A DNA stretch of 32,620 nucleotides from CAYTQK01 sp964439745 (GCA_964439745.1 CAYTQK010000003.1:1-32620), one strand, 5' to 3'. Positions 11,412-19,315 are shown, counted from the stretch's first letter. The notes: a model not told the origin generated them from the letters alone. Made by a program: numbers and translations.

Positions 11412-11567
11412 TTACCGGCCGACAAAAGCGCCGGCGCCGATCAGCAGCATGAATTCATAGGTGAATACGGCCGGGTAGCTGCCCATGAAGTGATAGACGA
11501 TACCGCCGCCGATAATGGCGGGAACGCCGAAGACAATCAGGATACCGATAATTCTGGGGATACTCAT
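11412..11567 (-). CDS. 51-aa membrane protein
   Basis: A small open frame in the gap between the thiolase gene and gyrA. It begins MSIPRIIGILIVFGVPAI and ends LLIGAGAFVGR. Two hydrophobic segments (about residues 5-24 and 38-50) are joined by a short linker containing YHFMGSYPAVFTYEF. The ATG has a strong ribosome site, TGAGGAG seven bases upstream, which supports translation. The hydrophobic pattern is maintained from start to stop. I do not know its function; it could be a small subunit or regulator of a membrane complex. Confidence 0.7.
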   Translation of the reverse strand: MSIPRIIGILIVFGVPAIIGGGIVYHFMGSYPAVFTYEFMLLIGAGAFVGR

Positions 11568-11607
11568 GTCTTGCTCCTCAATTTGTAGTTATGTGCCTGG
11601 GTGCCCC

Positions 11608-11623
11608 GGCCGGTTGCCCGGCC
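11608..11623 (-). other. mRNA stem-loop with GCAA tetraloop
   Basis: On the minus strand GGCCGG-GCAA-CCGGCC forms a perfect six-pair stem with a GNRA loop, between the thiolase stop and the 51-aa gene. There is no T run, so it is more likely an mRNA stabiliser or processing element than a terminator. Confidence 0.4.
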
Positions 11624-11650
11624 ACGGCCCGCGCTTTTGACAAATTACAC

Positions 11651-12940
11651 TCAGACCCGTTCGACGATCATGGCCAGGCCCATGCCGCCGCCGATGCACA
11701 TGGTCACCAGGCCGGTGGCCAGATCGCGGCGTTTCATGTCGTGAATGGTGGTGACCATCTGGCGGGCGCCGGTGCAGCCGATGGGATGGCCCAGGGAGAT
11801 GCCGCTGCCGAGCTGGTTCGGTTTTTCAGTGTCAATGCCCAGTTCCCGCATGCAGCCGATGGCCTGGGCGGCAAAGGCTTCGTTCAGTTCGATGGTATCG
11901 AAATCGGCAATGGTCATGCCGGTGTCTTGCAGCACCTTGCGCACGGCCGGTATGGGGCCCAGGCCCATGTAAGCCGGATCCACGCCGCCGGCGGCAAAGG
12001 CCTTGACCCGGACCACCGGTTTAGCCCCGATTTCCGAGGCCTTGTCAGCGCTCATCATCAGCACCGCCGCGGCCGCATCGTTAATGCCCGAGGCGTTGCC
12101 GGCGGTCACCGTGCCATCCTTGACAAAGGCCGGCTTGAGCTTGGCCATTTTTTCCATGTCCGTGTCCAGGGGGCGTTCGTCGGTGTCAAAGACGGTCTCG
12201 CCCTTGCGGGACTTGATGGTGACCGGCGTGATCTCCTCGGCAAAAAGGCCGTCGGTGATGGCCTGGCGGGCCCGGTGGTGGCTCAATACGCCCAGTTCGT
12301 CCTGCTCCTGCCGGCTGATATCGTAGGTCTTGGCGATATTTTCCGCGGTCATCCCCATGTGGTAGCCGTAGAAGATCTCATACAGGCCGTCGAACACCAT
12401 CAGGTCGTAGATATCCCCCTTGCCGGTCAGTTCCATGCGGTGGCCCCAGCGGGCCTTGGGCAGGGCCAGGGGCGCCAGGCTCATATTTTCCTGGCCGCCG
12501 GCCAGGATGACGTCAGCCTGGCCGGCCATGATGGCGGCTGCGCCCACGGCAATGGCCTTCAGGCCGGAACCGCAGATCTTGTTGACGGTCATGGCCGGGG
12601 TCTCCTTGGGAATACCGGCCCCGATCATGGCCTGGCGGGCGGTATTCTGGCCCTGGCCGGCCTGGAGCACGTTGCCCATGATGACTTCGTCAAGAACCAG
12701 CGGCGCGGCGGCGTCGTCCCAGGTGGCCGCCTGTTTTTCGATTTCAATGGGACCCCGGTCCCGCAGGCTGTCCGGGGCGGCGGCCGTCATCTGGTCGCCG
12801 ATGATCGGCCGAAAACCGGCTTTCCGTAACAGGGCGCGCATGACGATGGTGCCCAGTTCCACCACCGGTACGGTTTTCAAAGATCCGCCGAAAGCGCCGA
12901 TGGCCGTGCGGACACCATCCACGATGACTACTTCTTTCAT
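11651..12940 (-). CDS. Acetyl-CoA C-acetyltransferase (thiolase)
   Basis: A 429-aa thiolase that condenses or cleaves acetoacetyl-CoA and related 3-ketoacyl-CoAs. The nucleophilic cysteine is in NKICGSGLKAI, followed by GGQENMS, NEAFAAQAIG, GHPIGCTGARQ and CIGGGMG, the full catalytic set. It is longer than the usual 390-395 aa because about 30 extra residues (roughly 43-75, including DSLRDRGPIEIEKQA) sit between VMRALLRKAG and DEVIMGNVLQAG. The ATG has an AAGGAG site and follows aspS by 11 bases. No other beta-oxidation gene is nearby. Confidence 0.93.
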   Translation of the reverse strand: MKEVVIVDGVRTAIGAFGGSLKTVPVVELGTIVMRALLRKAGFRPIIGDQMTAAAPDSLRDRGPIEIEKQAATWDDAAAPLVLDEVIMGNVLQAGQGQNTARQAMIGAGIPKETPAMTVNKICGSGLKAIAVGAAAIMAGQADVILAGGQENMSLAPLALPKARWGHRMELTGKGDIYDLMVFDGLYEIFYGYHMGMTAENIAKTYDISRQEQDELGVLSHHRARQAITDGLFAEEITPVTIKSRKGETVFDTDERPLDTDMEKMAKLKPAFVKDGTVTAGNASGINDAAAAVLMMSADKASEIGAKPVVRVKAFAAGGVDPAYMGLGPIPAVRKVLQDTGMTIADFDTIELNEAFAAQAIGCMRELGIDTEKPNQLGSGISLGHPIGCTGARQMVTTIHDMKRRDLATGLVTMCIGGGMGLAMIVERV

Positions 12941-12951
12941 GAATTTTCTCC

Positions 12952-14742
12952 TTATTCCTCTTTTTCAAAGGTTGACTGCAAATACAGTTCGTCCAGCTGG
13001 ACCGGGTCCACTTCCGAGGGGGCGTCGGTCAGCAGGCAGGCGGCTTTCTGCGTCTTGGGAAAGGCGATGACGTTACGGATGGAGTCTTCTCCGCAGAGCA
13101 GCATGATCAGCCGGTCGAAGCCGAAGGCGATGCCGCCGTGCGGCGGCGCGCCGGAATCCAGGGCGTCCAATAGAAAACCGAATTTCTGCCGGTAGGTTTC
13201 CGGGGCCATCCCCAGGGCGGCGAACATCTTTTCCTGGAGTTCCCGCTGGTGAATACGGATGCTGCCCCCGCCGATCTCGGTGCCGTTTAAGACCAGGTCA
13301 TAGGCCCGGGAGCGGACCGCCTCGGGATCGTCGACCAGTTTGTCGATATGGTCCGGCTCGGGCGCGGTAAAGGGGTGGTGCATGGCCTGGTAGCGTTTTT
13401 CGGTCTCATCATACTCGAAAAAGGGAAAGCGGGTGATCCAGACGAAATTGAGCACTGTGCGGTCGATCATGCCGAGTTTGTCGGCCACGTGATTGCGGAG
13501 GTTGCCCAGGGCATCGTTGACTATTGCCGGCCGGTCGGCCCCGAACAGGATCACGTCGCCGGTTTCCATGTTCAGCCGGTCGGTCATCTCCCGTTTTTCA
13601 CCGTCGGTGAAGAACTTGGCGATGGGGGACTGCCAGCCGTCTTCCCGGACCTTGATCCAGGCCATGCCCCGGGCCTTGTAGATGGCCGCGAAATCGGCCA
13701 GGTCATCCAGCTCCTTGCGGGTAAAGGCGGCCCCGCCCTTGACGTTCATGGCCTTGACGATACCGCCTTTTTTGACGGCCGCGGCAAAGACCTTGAAGCC
13801 GCAGCTGGCCGCCAGGTCGGAAATGTCCACCAGGGGCAGGTCGAAGCGCAGGTCCGGTTTATCCACGCCATAGGCGGCCACGGCCTGGTCGTAAGTCATG
13901 CGGGCGAACGGCAGCTGTACCTCCCGGCCGCTGACCGCCCGGGTGATTTCCGCCACCAATCCCTCGGCCGCGGCCATGATGTCCGCTTCGTCCCCGAACG
14001 ACATTTCCAGGTCGATCTGAGTGAATTCCGGCTGACGGTCGGCCCGGAGATCCTCGTCCCGGAAACACTTGACGATCTGGTAGTACTTGTCGAAGCCGGC
14101 CACCATCAGCAGCTGCTTGAACAACTGGGGCGACTGGGGCAGGGCGTAGAAGCTGCCCGGGTTGACCCGGCTGGGGACCAGGTAGTCGCGGGCCCCTTCC
14201 GGGGTGTTGCGGGTCAGAAAGGGGGTCTCGATGTCGAGAAAGCCCTGCCCGTTGAGGTAGGCCCGGGCAGCGGCGGAAGCCCGGTGGCGGGCCATGATAT
14301 TGCGCTGCATGCCGGGTCGACGCAGATCGACATGGCGGTGCTTGAGGCGGATGTTCTCGGAAACGTCGAGACGGTCTTCGATGAGAAAGGGCGGCGTCTT
14401 GGCGCTGTTGAAAATTTCCAGTTCCGAGACCAGGACCTCGATGGCACCAGTGTCCAGGTTGGGATTGATCATGTCGGCCGGCCGGTTATCCACCCGGCCC
14501 CGGACGCTGATGACGTATTCGTTGCGCAGCACATGGGCCTTTTCATGCACGCCCGGATTTTCATCGGGATTGAAGACCACCTGGGTAATCCCTTCCCGGT
14601 CCCGCAGATCCACGAAAATAACGCCGCCGTGATCGCGGCGACGCTGGACCCAGCCGGCCAGAACGACCTGCCGGCCGACATCGGCATCTGTCAGCTGGTT
14701 GCAGTGGTGCGTGCGCTTCATGATTGGGGGTTGTTCCGCCAC
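12952..14742 (-). CDS. aspS: Aspartyl-tRNA synthetase, bacterial type
   Basis: A 596-aa class II enzyme that charges tRNA-Asp (possibly also tRNA-Asn). An N-terminal OB-fold anticodon domain (AGWVQRRRDHGG) is followed by the catalytic core with motif 2 CFRDEDLRADRQPEFTQID and motif 3 GIAFGFDRLIMLL. The long insert between them is the bacterial GAD domain, so the length is normal. The start is a GTG at 14742 with GGAG nine bases upstream, overlapping the hisS 3' end; an ATG seven codons later is the alternative. It is probably translated together with hisS. Confidence 0.96.
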   Translation of the reverse strand: MAEQPPIMKRTHHCNQLTDADVGRQVVLAGWVQRRRDHGGVIFVDLRDREGITQVVFNPDENPGVHEKAHVLRNEYVISVRGRVDNRPADMINPNLDTGAIEVLVSELEIFNSAKTPPFLIEDRLDVSENIRLKHRHVDLRRPGMQRNIMARHRASAAARAYLNGQGFLDIETPFLTRNTPEGARDYLVPSRVNPGSFYALPQSPQLFKQLLMVAGFDKYYQIVKCFRDEDLRADRQPEFTQIDLEMSFGDEADIMAAAEGLVAEITRAVSGREVQLPFARMTYDQAVAAYGVDKPDLRFDLPLVDISDLAASCGFKVFAAAVKKGGIVKAMNVKGGAAFTRKELDDLADFAAIYKARGMAWIKVREDGWQSPIAKFFTDGEKREMTDRLNMETGDVILFGADRPAIVNDALGNLRNHVADKLGMIDRTVLNFVWITRFPFFEYDETEKRYQAMHHPFTAPEPDHIDKLVDDPEAVRSRAYDLVLNGTEIGGGSIRIHQRELQEKMFAALGMAPETYRQKFGFLLDALDSGAPPHGGIAFGFDRLIMLLCGEDSIRNVIAFPKTQKAACLLTDAPSEVDPVQLDELYLQSTFEKEE

Positions 14743-14748
14743 CTTACG

Positions 14749-16017
14749 TTACTCCTCTCCCGGACCGGGGATGATTTCCATGAGCCGGTCGGTAATATTG
14801 TCCAGGGGAATTTTCTGCTGTTCTTTTGTAGCCATGTTGCGCAGCAAGGCCCGGCCGGCATCCAGTTCGGCGTCGCCCACGATCAGCACACGGCCGGCGC
14901 CGGCCCGGTCGGCCTGCTTCATCTGGCTTTTCAAGCTCTTGTCGTCAAACTGCATTTCCGCGCACAGGCCGGCCCGGTTCAGCCGGCACAGCCAGGAAAA
15001 GGCCTTTTCCCGGGCGGACGGGCCGATGGCCGCGATGAACAGGTCCATGCCCCCGGCGGGTAACTGGATTGTCCGGGAGATGATTTCAATGAGACGTTCA
15101 CAGCCGATGGCAAACCCCACCGCCGGCTGGTCCGGGCCGCCCATCAGGCGGACCAGGTCGTCGTAGCGGCCGCCCCCGGCAATGGCGTTCTGGGCGCCGA
15201 GGTCGGCGGTCTGCACCTCAAAGGTGGTGCGGGTATAGTAATCCAGGCCCCGGACCAGGAATTTGTCCACGATAAAAGTGATGCCCAGGTCCCGCAGCAG
15301 GCCGGTGACCGTTTCAAAATGTTCATCACAGCCGGAACACAGATGGTCCGTCAGGGCCGGGGCGCCGGCGGCGATCTTGCGGCAGCGGTCCACCTTGCAG
15401 TCCAGCGCCCGCAGGGGGTTGCGGCCGATGCGCTGGCGGCAGTCCGGGCACAGCTCCCCGGCCTGTTTTTCCAGGAAGGCGCCCAGGGCTTCTTTGTAGG
15501 ACGGCCGGCATTGCCGGCACCCCAGCGAATTGATGTGAATATCGACATTGCCGACAGACAGTCGTTCCAGCAGGGTCGTCAGCATGAGGATGAGCCGGGC
15601 GTCCATATACGGCGAAGCTATGCCGAAGACCTCGGCGTTGATCTGGTGAAACTGCCGGTAGCGTCCCTTTTGCGGTCGTTCCCGGCGAAACATGGGGCCC
15701 ATGGTATAGAGTTTGCGGACGGGATTGTCGGCGTATAGTTTGTGCTGAATATAGGCCCGCACCACCGAGGCGGTGGCTTCCGGACGCAGGGTGATCGATT
15801 CGCCGCTGCGGTCGGTAAAGGTGTACATTTCCTTTTCAACGATGTCGGTGGCTTCGCCGATGCTTTTTTTAAACAGGTCGGCTTTTTCCATGACCGGCGG
15901 CCGCACCTCGCCGAAGCCAAAATGGGCAAACGTCTCCCGGGCCGTTTTTTCCAGGTGCCGCCAGCAGGCGGCCTCGGCCGGCAATATGTCTTTAAACCCT
16001 TTAATTAATTGAATCAT
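14749..16017 (-). CDS. hisS: Histidyl-tRNA synthetase
   Basis: A 422-aa class II synthetase that charges tRNA-His. It shows KGFKDILPAEA at the N terminus, motif 2 MFRRERPQKGRYRQFHQ, the histidine-A stretch LDYYTRTTFEV and GGRYDDLVRLMGG. A Cys-rich insert (CPDCRQRIG, CKVDRC, CSGCDEHF) may hold zinc. The C-terminal anticodon domain is present. I chose the ATG at 16017 because the protein then starts at the family's usual position; the TTG at 16047 is a poorer choice. The ribosome site is weak. It is first in the run leading to pgk. Confidence 0.96.
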   Translation of the reverse strand: MIQLIKGFKDILPAEAACWRHLEKTARETFAHFGFGEVRPPVMEKADLFKKSIGEATDIVEKEMYTFTDRSGESITLRPEATASVVRAYIQHKLYADNPVRKLYTMGPMFRRERPQKGRYRQFHQINAEVFGIASPYMDARLILMLTTLLERLSVGNVDIHINSLGCRQCRPSYKEALGAFLEKQAGELCPDCRQRIGRNPLRALDCKVDRCRKIAAGAPALTDHLCSGCDEHFETVTGLLRDLGITFIVDKFLVRGLDYYTRTTFEVQTADLGAQNAIAGGGRYDDLVRLMGGPDQPAVGFAIGCERLIEIISRTIQLPAGGMDLFIAAIGPSAREKAFSWLCRLNRAGLCAEMQFDDKSLKSQMKQADRAGAGRVLIVGDAELDAGRALLRNMATKEQQKIPLDNITDRLMEIIPGPGEE

Positions 16018-16051
16018 TTTTACAGGTCGGATTGTCGGGTCGTACAAACAG

Positions 16052-16071
16052 GACCGGTTCGAAAACCGGTC
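16052..16071. other. Perfect hairpin in the hisS leader
   Basis: Arms GACCGGTT (16052-16059) and AACCGGTC (16064-16071) are perfect complements. In the hisS mRNA sense the loop is UUCG, a stable tetraloop. It lies about 35 bases before the hisS ATG, downstream of the candidate promoter, and has no T run, so it belongs to the 5' leader. Confidence 0.5.
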
Positions 16072-16083
16072 TATAAACCAATT

Positions 16084-16112
16084 AATTTAAATAAAAGGGT
16101 CTGTTTCGTCAA
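16084..16112 (-). promoter_or_regulatory. Sigma70-type promoter of hisS
   Basis: Minus strand: -35 TTGACG (16107-16112), 17-base spacer, -10 TAAATT (16084-16089). It would give a leader of about 60 bases that contains the hairpin at 16052-16071. Confidence 0.45.
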
Positions 16113-16200
16113 TAGTTTAATCCCGCACAAGGGGATTATTTTTGCGGCCTGCGGTGGGGGGCGGGAAAGAGGCGGCGGCCGGTTGCCGGGAATGAAAACA

Positions 16201-16212
16201 GGGGCCGGCCCC
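16201..16212 (-). terminator. Possible weak terminator of the START-domain gene
   Basis: The palindrome GGGGCCGGCCCC is followed on the minus strand by TGTTTTC, about 50 bases past the stop at 16260. The stem is short and the T run broken. Confidence 0.25.
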
Positions 16213-16259
16213 GGTAATCTTACCGCTGGTATGGCAAAAAGGGCGGCGGTTCGGATCCC

Positions 16260-17510
16260 TTACCGGTCAACCCCCGGGTAGGTTTTCACCCGCTCTTCGA
16301 CAATTTCCGCAAAGTCGTCGATATCATCAAATGATCCGATATTGTTCAGGATATTGTCACGAAGGGTATCGTCCGCCCACAATTGCCGGCGTACCCCGGC
16401 ATTGGTCAGGATGGTCCGGGCCAGCTCCTTGTCCCGGACAAAGGTGTGCACCACCTTATCCGAGGAAGTGATCTTGTGGAACATCTTTTCGGCCGCGGAG
16501 CTGTTGGCGTCCAGGAACCGCTCGATCAGTGATTTTTCTCTGGCGATCAGATCCGCTACCCATTTTTCCTTCATCAGTTTGTCAATGGAAAAGAAATCCG
16601 CCAAGTCCTTGTCGGCAATGTAGGCGGCTACTTTGGGGCTGGTGACGCCGATGGAAAACATGCCCAGCACGGCCTGCTGGATGCTTTGGAAACTGGCGTT
16701 TTTTTCGTGCACGGCGGCGATGATTTCCTGCATGCGCGGCTGGCTGAAAATCAGGTCCAGCAATTCCGGGTCGACCACATATTCGCTGATACGGTTTTTC
16801 AGGATGGATCGGACCACCTTGATATTTCCCCTCATCTTTTCAATGAGGTCGTGCTCCGGGGAGGCCGCACCTTCGGCGATGTATTTCTGCTTATCGGCCA
16901 TTTCGCGCAGCCCCTTCAGGCTGATATAGGGCTGGTGCTTAATTTCCACCCGGTTGGCCAGGGCCACGGGGATGTTGCCTTCGGGATCGGCCTGGTACTC
17001 ATAGGTCACCCGGGTTTTTTCGCGTCCGAAAAATTCAATAAAATAGCGGCCGGAGACATCGGTCATGCGGACATACTTGTCCGTGGGCGGGGCCAGGCTG
17101 CTGTCACGGGCGGCAAAGGTGATCTCCGCGGAGCCTTTTTCCAGGTTGTAAACGGTATCGTTTTCAATAATCATATCCCGGTTTTTGTAGGGAAAAGGTG
17201 TGTCAATGATATTGTAAGTAATCTTGGTATTGCGATCAATGTCTTTCAGTACCACGGCCTTCTTGAAATTGGCCACCCATTCCGGAAAGGCGGGGATGTC
17301 CCGGAGGACACAGCCGATGGTTTCCATACTGGCGTCCACGAAGCCCACTCCCTTGAAACGGCAGACATCCGTGTCGGGCAGGTCTTTTTGATAAACGTCA
17401 ATGCCGTCCTTGGTATAAAGATGTTCCCAGTCGCTTTCCGCCATGGCGGCGGTGAGCAGCAGTCCCAGCAGGACCGCTGCCAGGCAGGCTGTCCTGGCTA
17501 TCATACGCAT
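16260..17510 (-). CDS. Secreted START-domain lipid-binding-type protein
   Basis: A 416-aa protein with a clear signal peptide (charged MRMIART, hydrophobic core, cleavage after about Ala24), so exported to the periplasm. Residues about 26-215 look like a START domain, a hydrophobic-pocket fold for lipids: GIDVYQKDLPDTDVCRFKG, then VLRDIPAFPEWVANF, PFPYKNRDMI and the C-terminal helix region. Residues 216-416 are an unrecognised helical extension without membrane segments. The ATG has an AAGGAG site. It follows an SCP2-like gene, another lipid-binding fold, after about 170 bases. The ligand is unknown; hopanoid or fatty acyl is a guess. Confidence 0.75.
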   Translation of the reverse strand: MRMIARTACLAAVLLGLLLTAAMAESDWEHLYTKDGIDVYQKDLPDTDVCRFKGVGFVDASMETIGCVLRDIPAFPEWVANFKKAVVLKDIDRNTKITYNIIDTPFPYKNRDMIIENDTVYNLEKGSAEITFAARDSSLAPPTDKYVRMTDVSGRYFIEFFGREKTRVTYEYQADPEGNIPVALANRVEIKHQPYISLKGLREMADKQKYIAEGAASPEHDLIEKMRGNIKVVRSILKNRISEYVVDPELLDLIFSQPRMQEIIAAVHEKNASFQSIQQAVLGMFSIGVTSPKVAAYIADKDLADFFSIDKLMKEKWVADLIAREKSLIERFLDANSSAAEKMFHKITSSDKVVHTFVRDKELARTILTNAGVRRQLWADDTLRDNILNNIGSFDDIDDFAEIVEERVKTYPGVDR

Positions 17511-17676
17511 TGAGTGTCTCCTTCCCCGGGGGCTGCAGGGCTTTTTGATAAACTTATTTTTATTAAAATTAAATTGTTACAAAACCATCCCGGAAACTGG
17601 TCAGAATCAGACCGGTCAAACAAATTAATTCGAAGAAATTTCTGAAATATTCGGAGGAGACCGTGACGGTCAAAAA

Positions 17677-18099
17677 TCATCCCGTTTTCTGTTTGCCTGA
17701 ACGGCGGAACACCTTTTCCAGCCGGCCGGTGGTAGTCAGGTACCAGCTGATGGTCTGGGCGTCTCCCTCCAGGAGCAGGTCCCCCTTGGAAACGGCCTGG
17801 TAAAGCGCCCGGGGCCGGCCGCGCAGCATCTCCAGCATGACCCGTCCGCCGGTCCGGTCGTCCCGCCAGATCAGCTTGAAGTCGGCCTCGCCCGGCTTCC
17901 GGGACGACCGCAGTTGGCCGTTTTTGCATACGAAAAGACGGTTGACGGTATCCTCCTGCGAGCGCATCTGAAAAGAAAAATTTTTTTCTGCCAGCCGCTG
18001 GCAAAAGGGGCCGTTGATCCAGGCGGCAAACCACATCAGCCAGGCATATCCCTGCATGAGCAGGGCCAGCCGCCGGCGGTAAAACCATTGTTTAATCAT
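17677..18099 (-). CDS. SCP2-like lipid-binding protein
   Basis: A 140-aa protein. An N-terminal stretch rich in Trp, Leu and Ala (about residues 12-33) could lie on a membrane. The C-terminal part, with RPRALYQAVSKGDLLLEGD followed by the helix of AQTISWYLTTTGRLEK, fits the end of the sterol-carrier-protein-2 fold, which binds hydrophobic ligands. This family call rests on pattern memory only. A good promoter lies about 100 bases upstream. It is transcribed in the same direction as the START-domain gene that follows. Confidence 0.6.
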   Translation of the reverse strand: MIKQWFYRRRLALLMQGYAWLMWFAAWINGPFCQRLAEKNFSFQMRSQEDTVNRLFVCKNGQLRSSRKPGEADFKLIWRDDRTGGRVMLEMLRGRPRALYQAVSKGDLLLEGDAQTISWYLTTTGRLEKVFRRSGKQKTG

Positions 18100-18197
18100 T
18101 GCTTGCTTCTCAATCGGGTTGCCGGAAGAAACCGGATCCGTGCTCTGCCTGCCGGAATTGTATTTTTAAATTTTCCCGACTGGGAAACTTTATCCCA

Positions 18198-18226
18198 TCT
18201 ATAATTTAGCCGGGACCGGATGTCAA
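18198..18226 (-). promoter_or_regulatory. Sigma70-type promoter of the SCP2-like gene
   Basis: Minus strand: perfect -35 TTGACA (18221-18226), 17-base spacer, -10 TATAGA (18198-18203). The predicted leader is about 90 bases. Confidence 0.55.
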
Positions 18227-18369
18227 GCATTTTTTTGTACAGATGTATATGGATTGGCTCTACCTGACCCAGTGAAAACCGGCCCGTATCGAACCGGAGA
18301 CAACCTCGTCGTCGGGGAAAGGAACCGGCCGGGGGGAGAGAAAGTGGATAAAACAGGAGGAAAGTTTTC

Positions 18370-18397
18370 CCGGCTGCGAAGAGCAGTCGCTTGCCGG
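18370..18397 (-). terminator. Imperfect hairpin at the end of the F0 operon
   Basis: Stem GCCGG/CCGGC with an inner GCGA/TCGC stem, 7 bases beyond the atpF stop. On the minus strand it is followed by GAAAACTTT, which is a poor U tract, so termination is only a possibility. Confidence 0.3.
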
Positions 18398-18403
18398 CAG
18401 AAA

Positions 18404-18865
18404 TCAGTTTCCGCCGGAGATGTTTCTGCCCAGGATCATCGTCATGATTTCCGTGGAAAGCTCTTCAGCTTCCCGGTCGATCTCCTCCCGGGCGGTGGCC
18501 AGCTGGGCTTTTACCTCTTCCTGGGCCGCCGTCCGGATCTGGGCGATTTCCGCTCGGGCCTGGTCCAGAATTTCACCGGCCTGGCTGCTGCCTGCTTCTT
18601 CCAGCTCTTTTTTTATCTGCTGGGCCTCGCTCCTGGTCTCTGCTTCCTTTTCCTGGAGCTGGCGCGACAGGTCGGCGGCCTTGGTCTCGGCCGACTGGAT
18701 GCTGTCGGAGAGACCGTTGAGATGGTCTTCCCTTTCCTGGATAGTGGTCAGCAACGGCCGGAACATCAACCGGTTCAAAACAAAGACCAGGATAAGGAAG
18801 GAGACCACAACCACGATCATGGTCTCATTGATGGTAATCATTCCGTTGGTATAGACGATTTCCAT
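18404..18865 (-). CDS. atpF: F0F1 ATP synthase subunit b
   Basis: A 153-aa stalk subunit that links the membrane sector to F1. One N-terminal membrane helix (about residues 10-32, ETMIVVVVSFLILVFVLNRL) is followed by FRPLLTTIQERE and a long charged coiled coil, the standard b layout. The ATG has an AGGAAG site. It is the last F0 gene here; delta, alpha, gamma, beta and epsilon are absent. Split F0 and F1 operons are usual in Desulfobacterota, and this could be the b' copy with another b in the F1 operon. About 200 bases with two strong hairpins separate it from atpE. Confidence 0.88.
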   Translation of the reverse strand: MEIVYTNGMITINETMIVVVVSFLILVFVLNRLMFRPLLTTIQEREDHLNGLSDSIQSAETKAADLSRQLQEKEAETRSEAQQIKKELEEAGSSQAGEILDQARAEIAQIRTAAQEEVKAQLATAREEIDREAEELSTEIMTMILGRNISGGN

Positions 18866-18934
18866 GGTACATCTTCCTGTGATTGTCCGTCGGTCTCCAT
18901 CCGGAAATTGAAATTCCGCCCGCCGGTTTCGCCA

Positions 18935-18961
18935 GGCGCCCGGCCGAATCGGCTGGGCGCC
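18935..18961. other. Strong stem-loop between atpE and atpF
   Basis: GGCGCCC (18935-18941) pairs with GGGCGCC (18955-18961), and inside it GCCG (18943-18946) pairs with CGGC (18950-18953), with one mismatch and a three-base loop. There is no T run on either side. It is a likely mRNA stabiliser or processing stop that protects the upstream message. Confidence 0.5.
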
Positions 18962-19054
18962 GTCGCTTGCCTTGCCATCGGTTTTTCCACGGTTCAGCAG
19001 GCGGGCAAAAGATCCCTTTTCTGTATGGACACCCTTTTCAAAATTACAAAGAGG

Positions 19055-19070
19055 GCCGGAATGGTCCGGC
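19055..19070 (-). terminator. Possible attenuator right after atpE
   Basis: Minus strand: stem GCCGGA-CCAT-TCCGGC, overlapping the first base of the stop region of atpE and followed by a T-rich stretch (CCTCTTTGTAATTTTG). A leaky terminator here would make more AtpE message than AtpF message, as the ring needs. Confidence 0.4.
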
Positions 19071-19315
19071 TACACTACAAACAGCAGCAGCAGCGCCACC
19101 ACCAGCGAATAGATGCCGGTGGATTCGGATACGGCCTGGCCCACCAGCATGGTCCTGGTCAGCAGACCGGCTTCCGAAGGGTTGCGGCCGATGGCTTCGC
19201 AGGCCTTGGAAGCGGCCATGCCTTCACCGATACCCGGGCCGATGGCGCCCAGGCCCATTGCCAGACCCGCCCCGAGAAGGGCACTTGCTTCTACCAGATT
19301 TCCTTCGATTGCCAT
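19070..19315 (-). CDS. atpE: F0F1 ATP synthase subunit c, single hairpin, Na+-type site
   Basis: An 81-aa rotor subunit with two membrane helices joined by the polar loop GRNPSEAG. The ion-binding glutamate is Glu64 in VGQAVSESTGIY. The VxESTGIY pattern is the one seen in Na+-dependent c-rings such as Ilyobacter tartaricus. In helix 1 GPGIGEG puts a glutamate (Glu31) where that protein has the Na+-coordinating glutamine, which resembles the two-carboxylate site reported for Fusobacterium nucleatum. Na+ use is therefore likely but is inferred. The ATG has a strong AAGGAG site. It would share the ring with the four-hairpin protein upstream. Confidence 0.95.
   Translation of the reverse strand: MAIEGNLVEASALLGAGLAMGLGAIGPGIGEGMAASKACEAIGRNPSEAGLLTRTMLVGQAVSESTGIYSLVVALLLLFVV

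Larger units (their letters stand above)
18100..18403. other. 304-base gap between the SCP2-like gene and atpF
   Basis: I see no gene here. The left part (to about 18230) is the AT-rich promoter and leader of the SCP2-like gene. The part from about 18240 to 18357 has no structure I recognise. The right end holds an imperfect hairpin just past the atpF stop. Confidence 0.5.

Noticed and set aside
16018..16259. T-box leader for hisS
   Set aside because: No conserved T-box sequence is present; only a single short hairpin lies in the leader.
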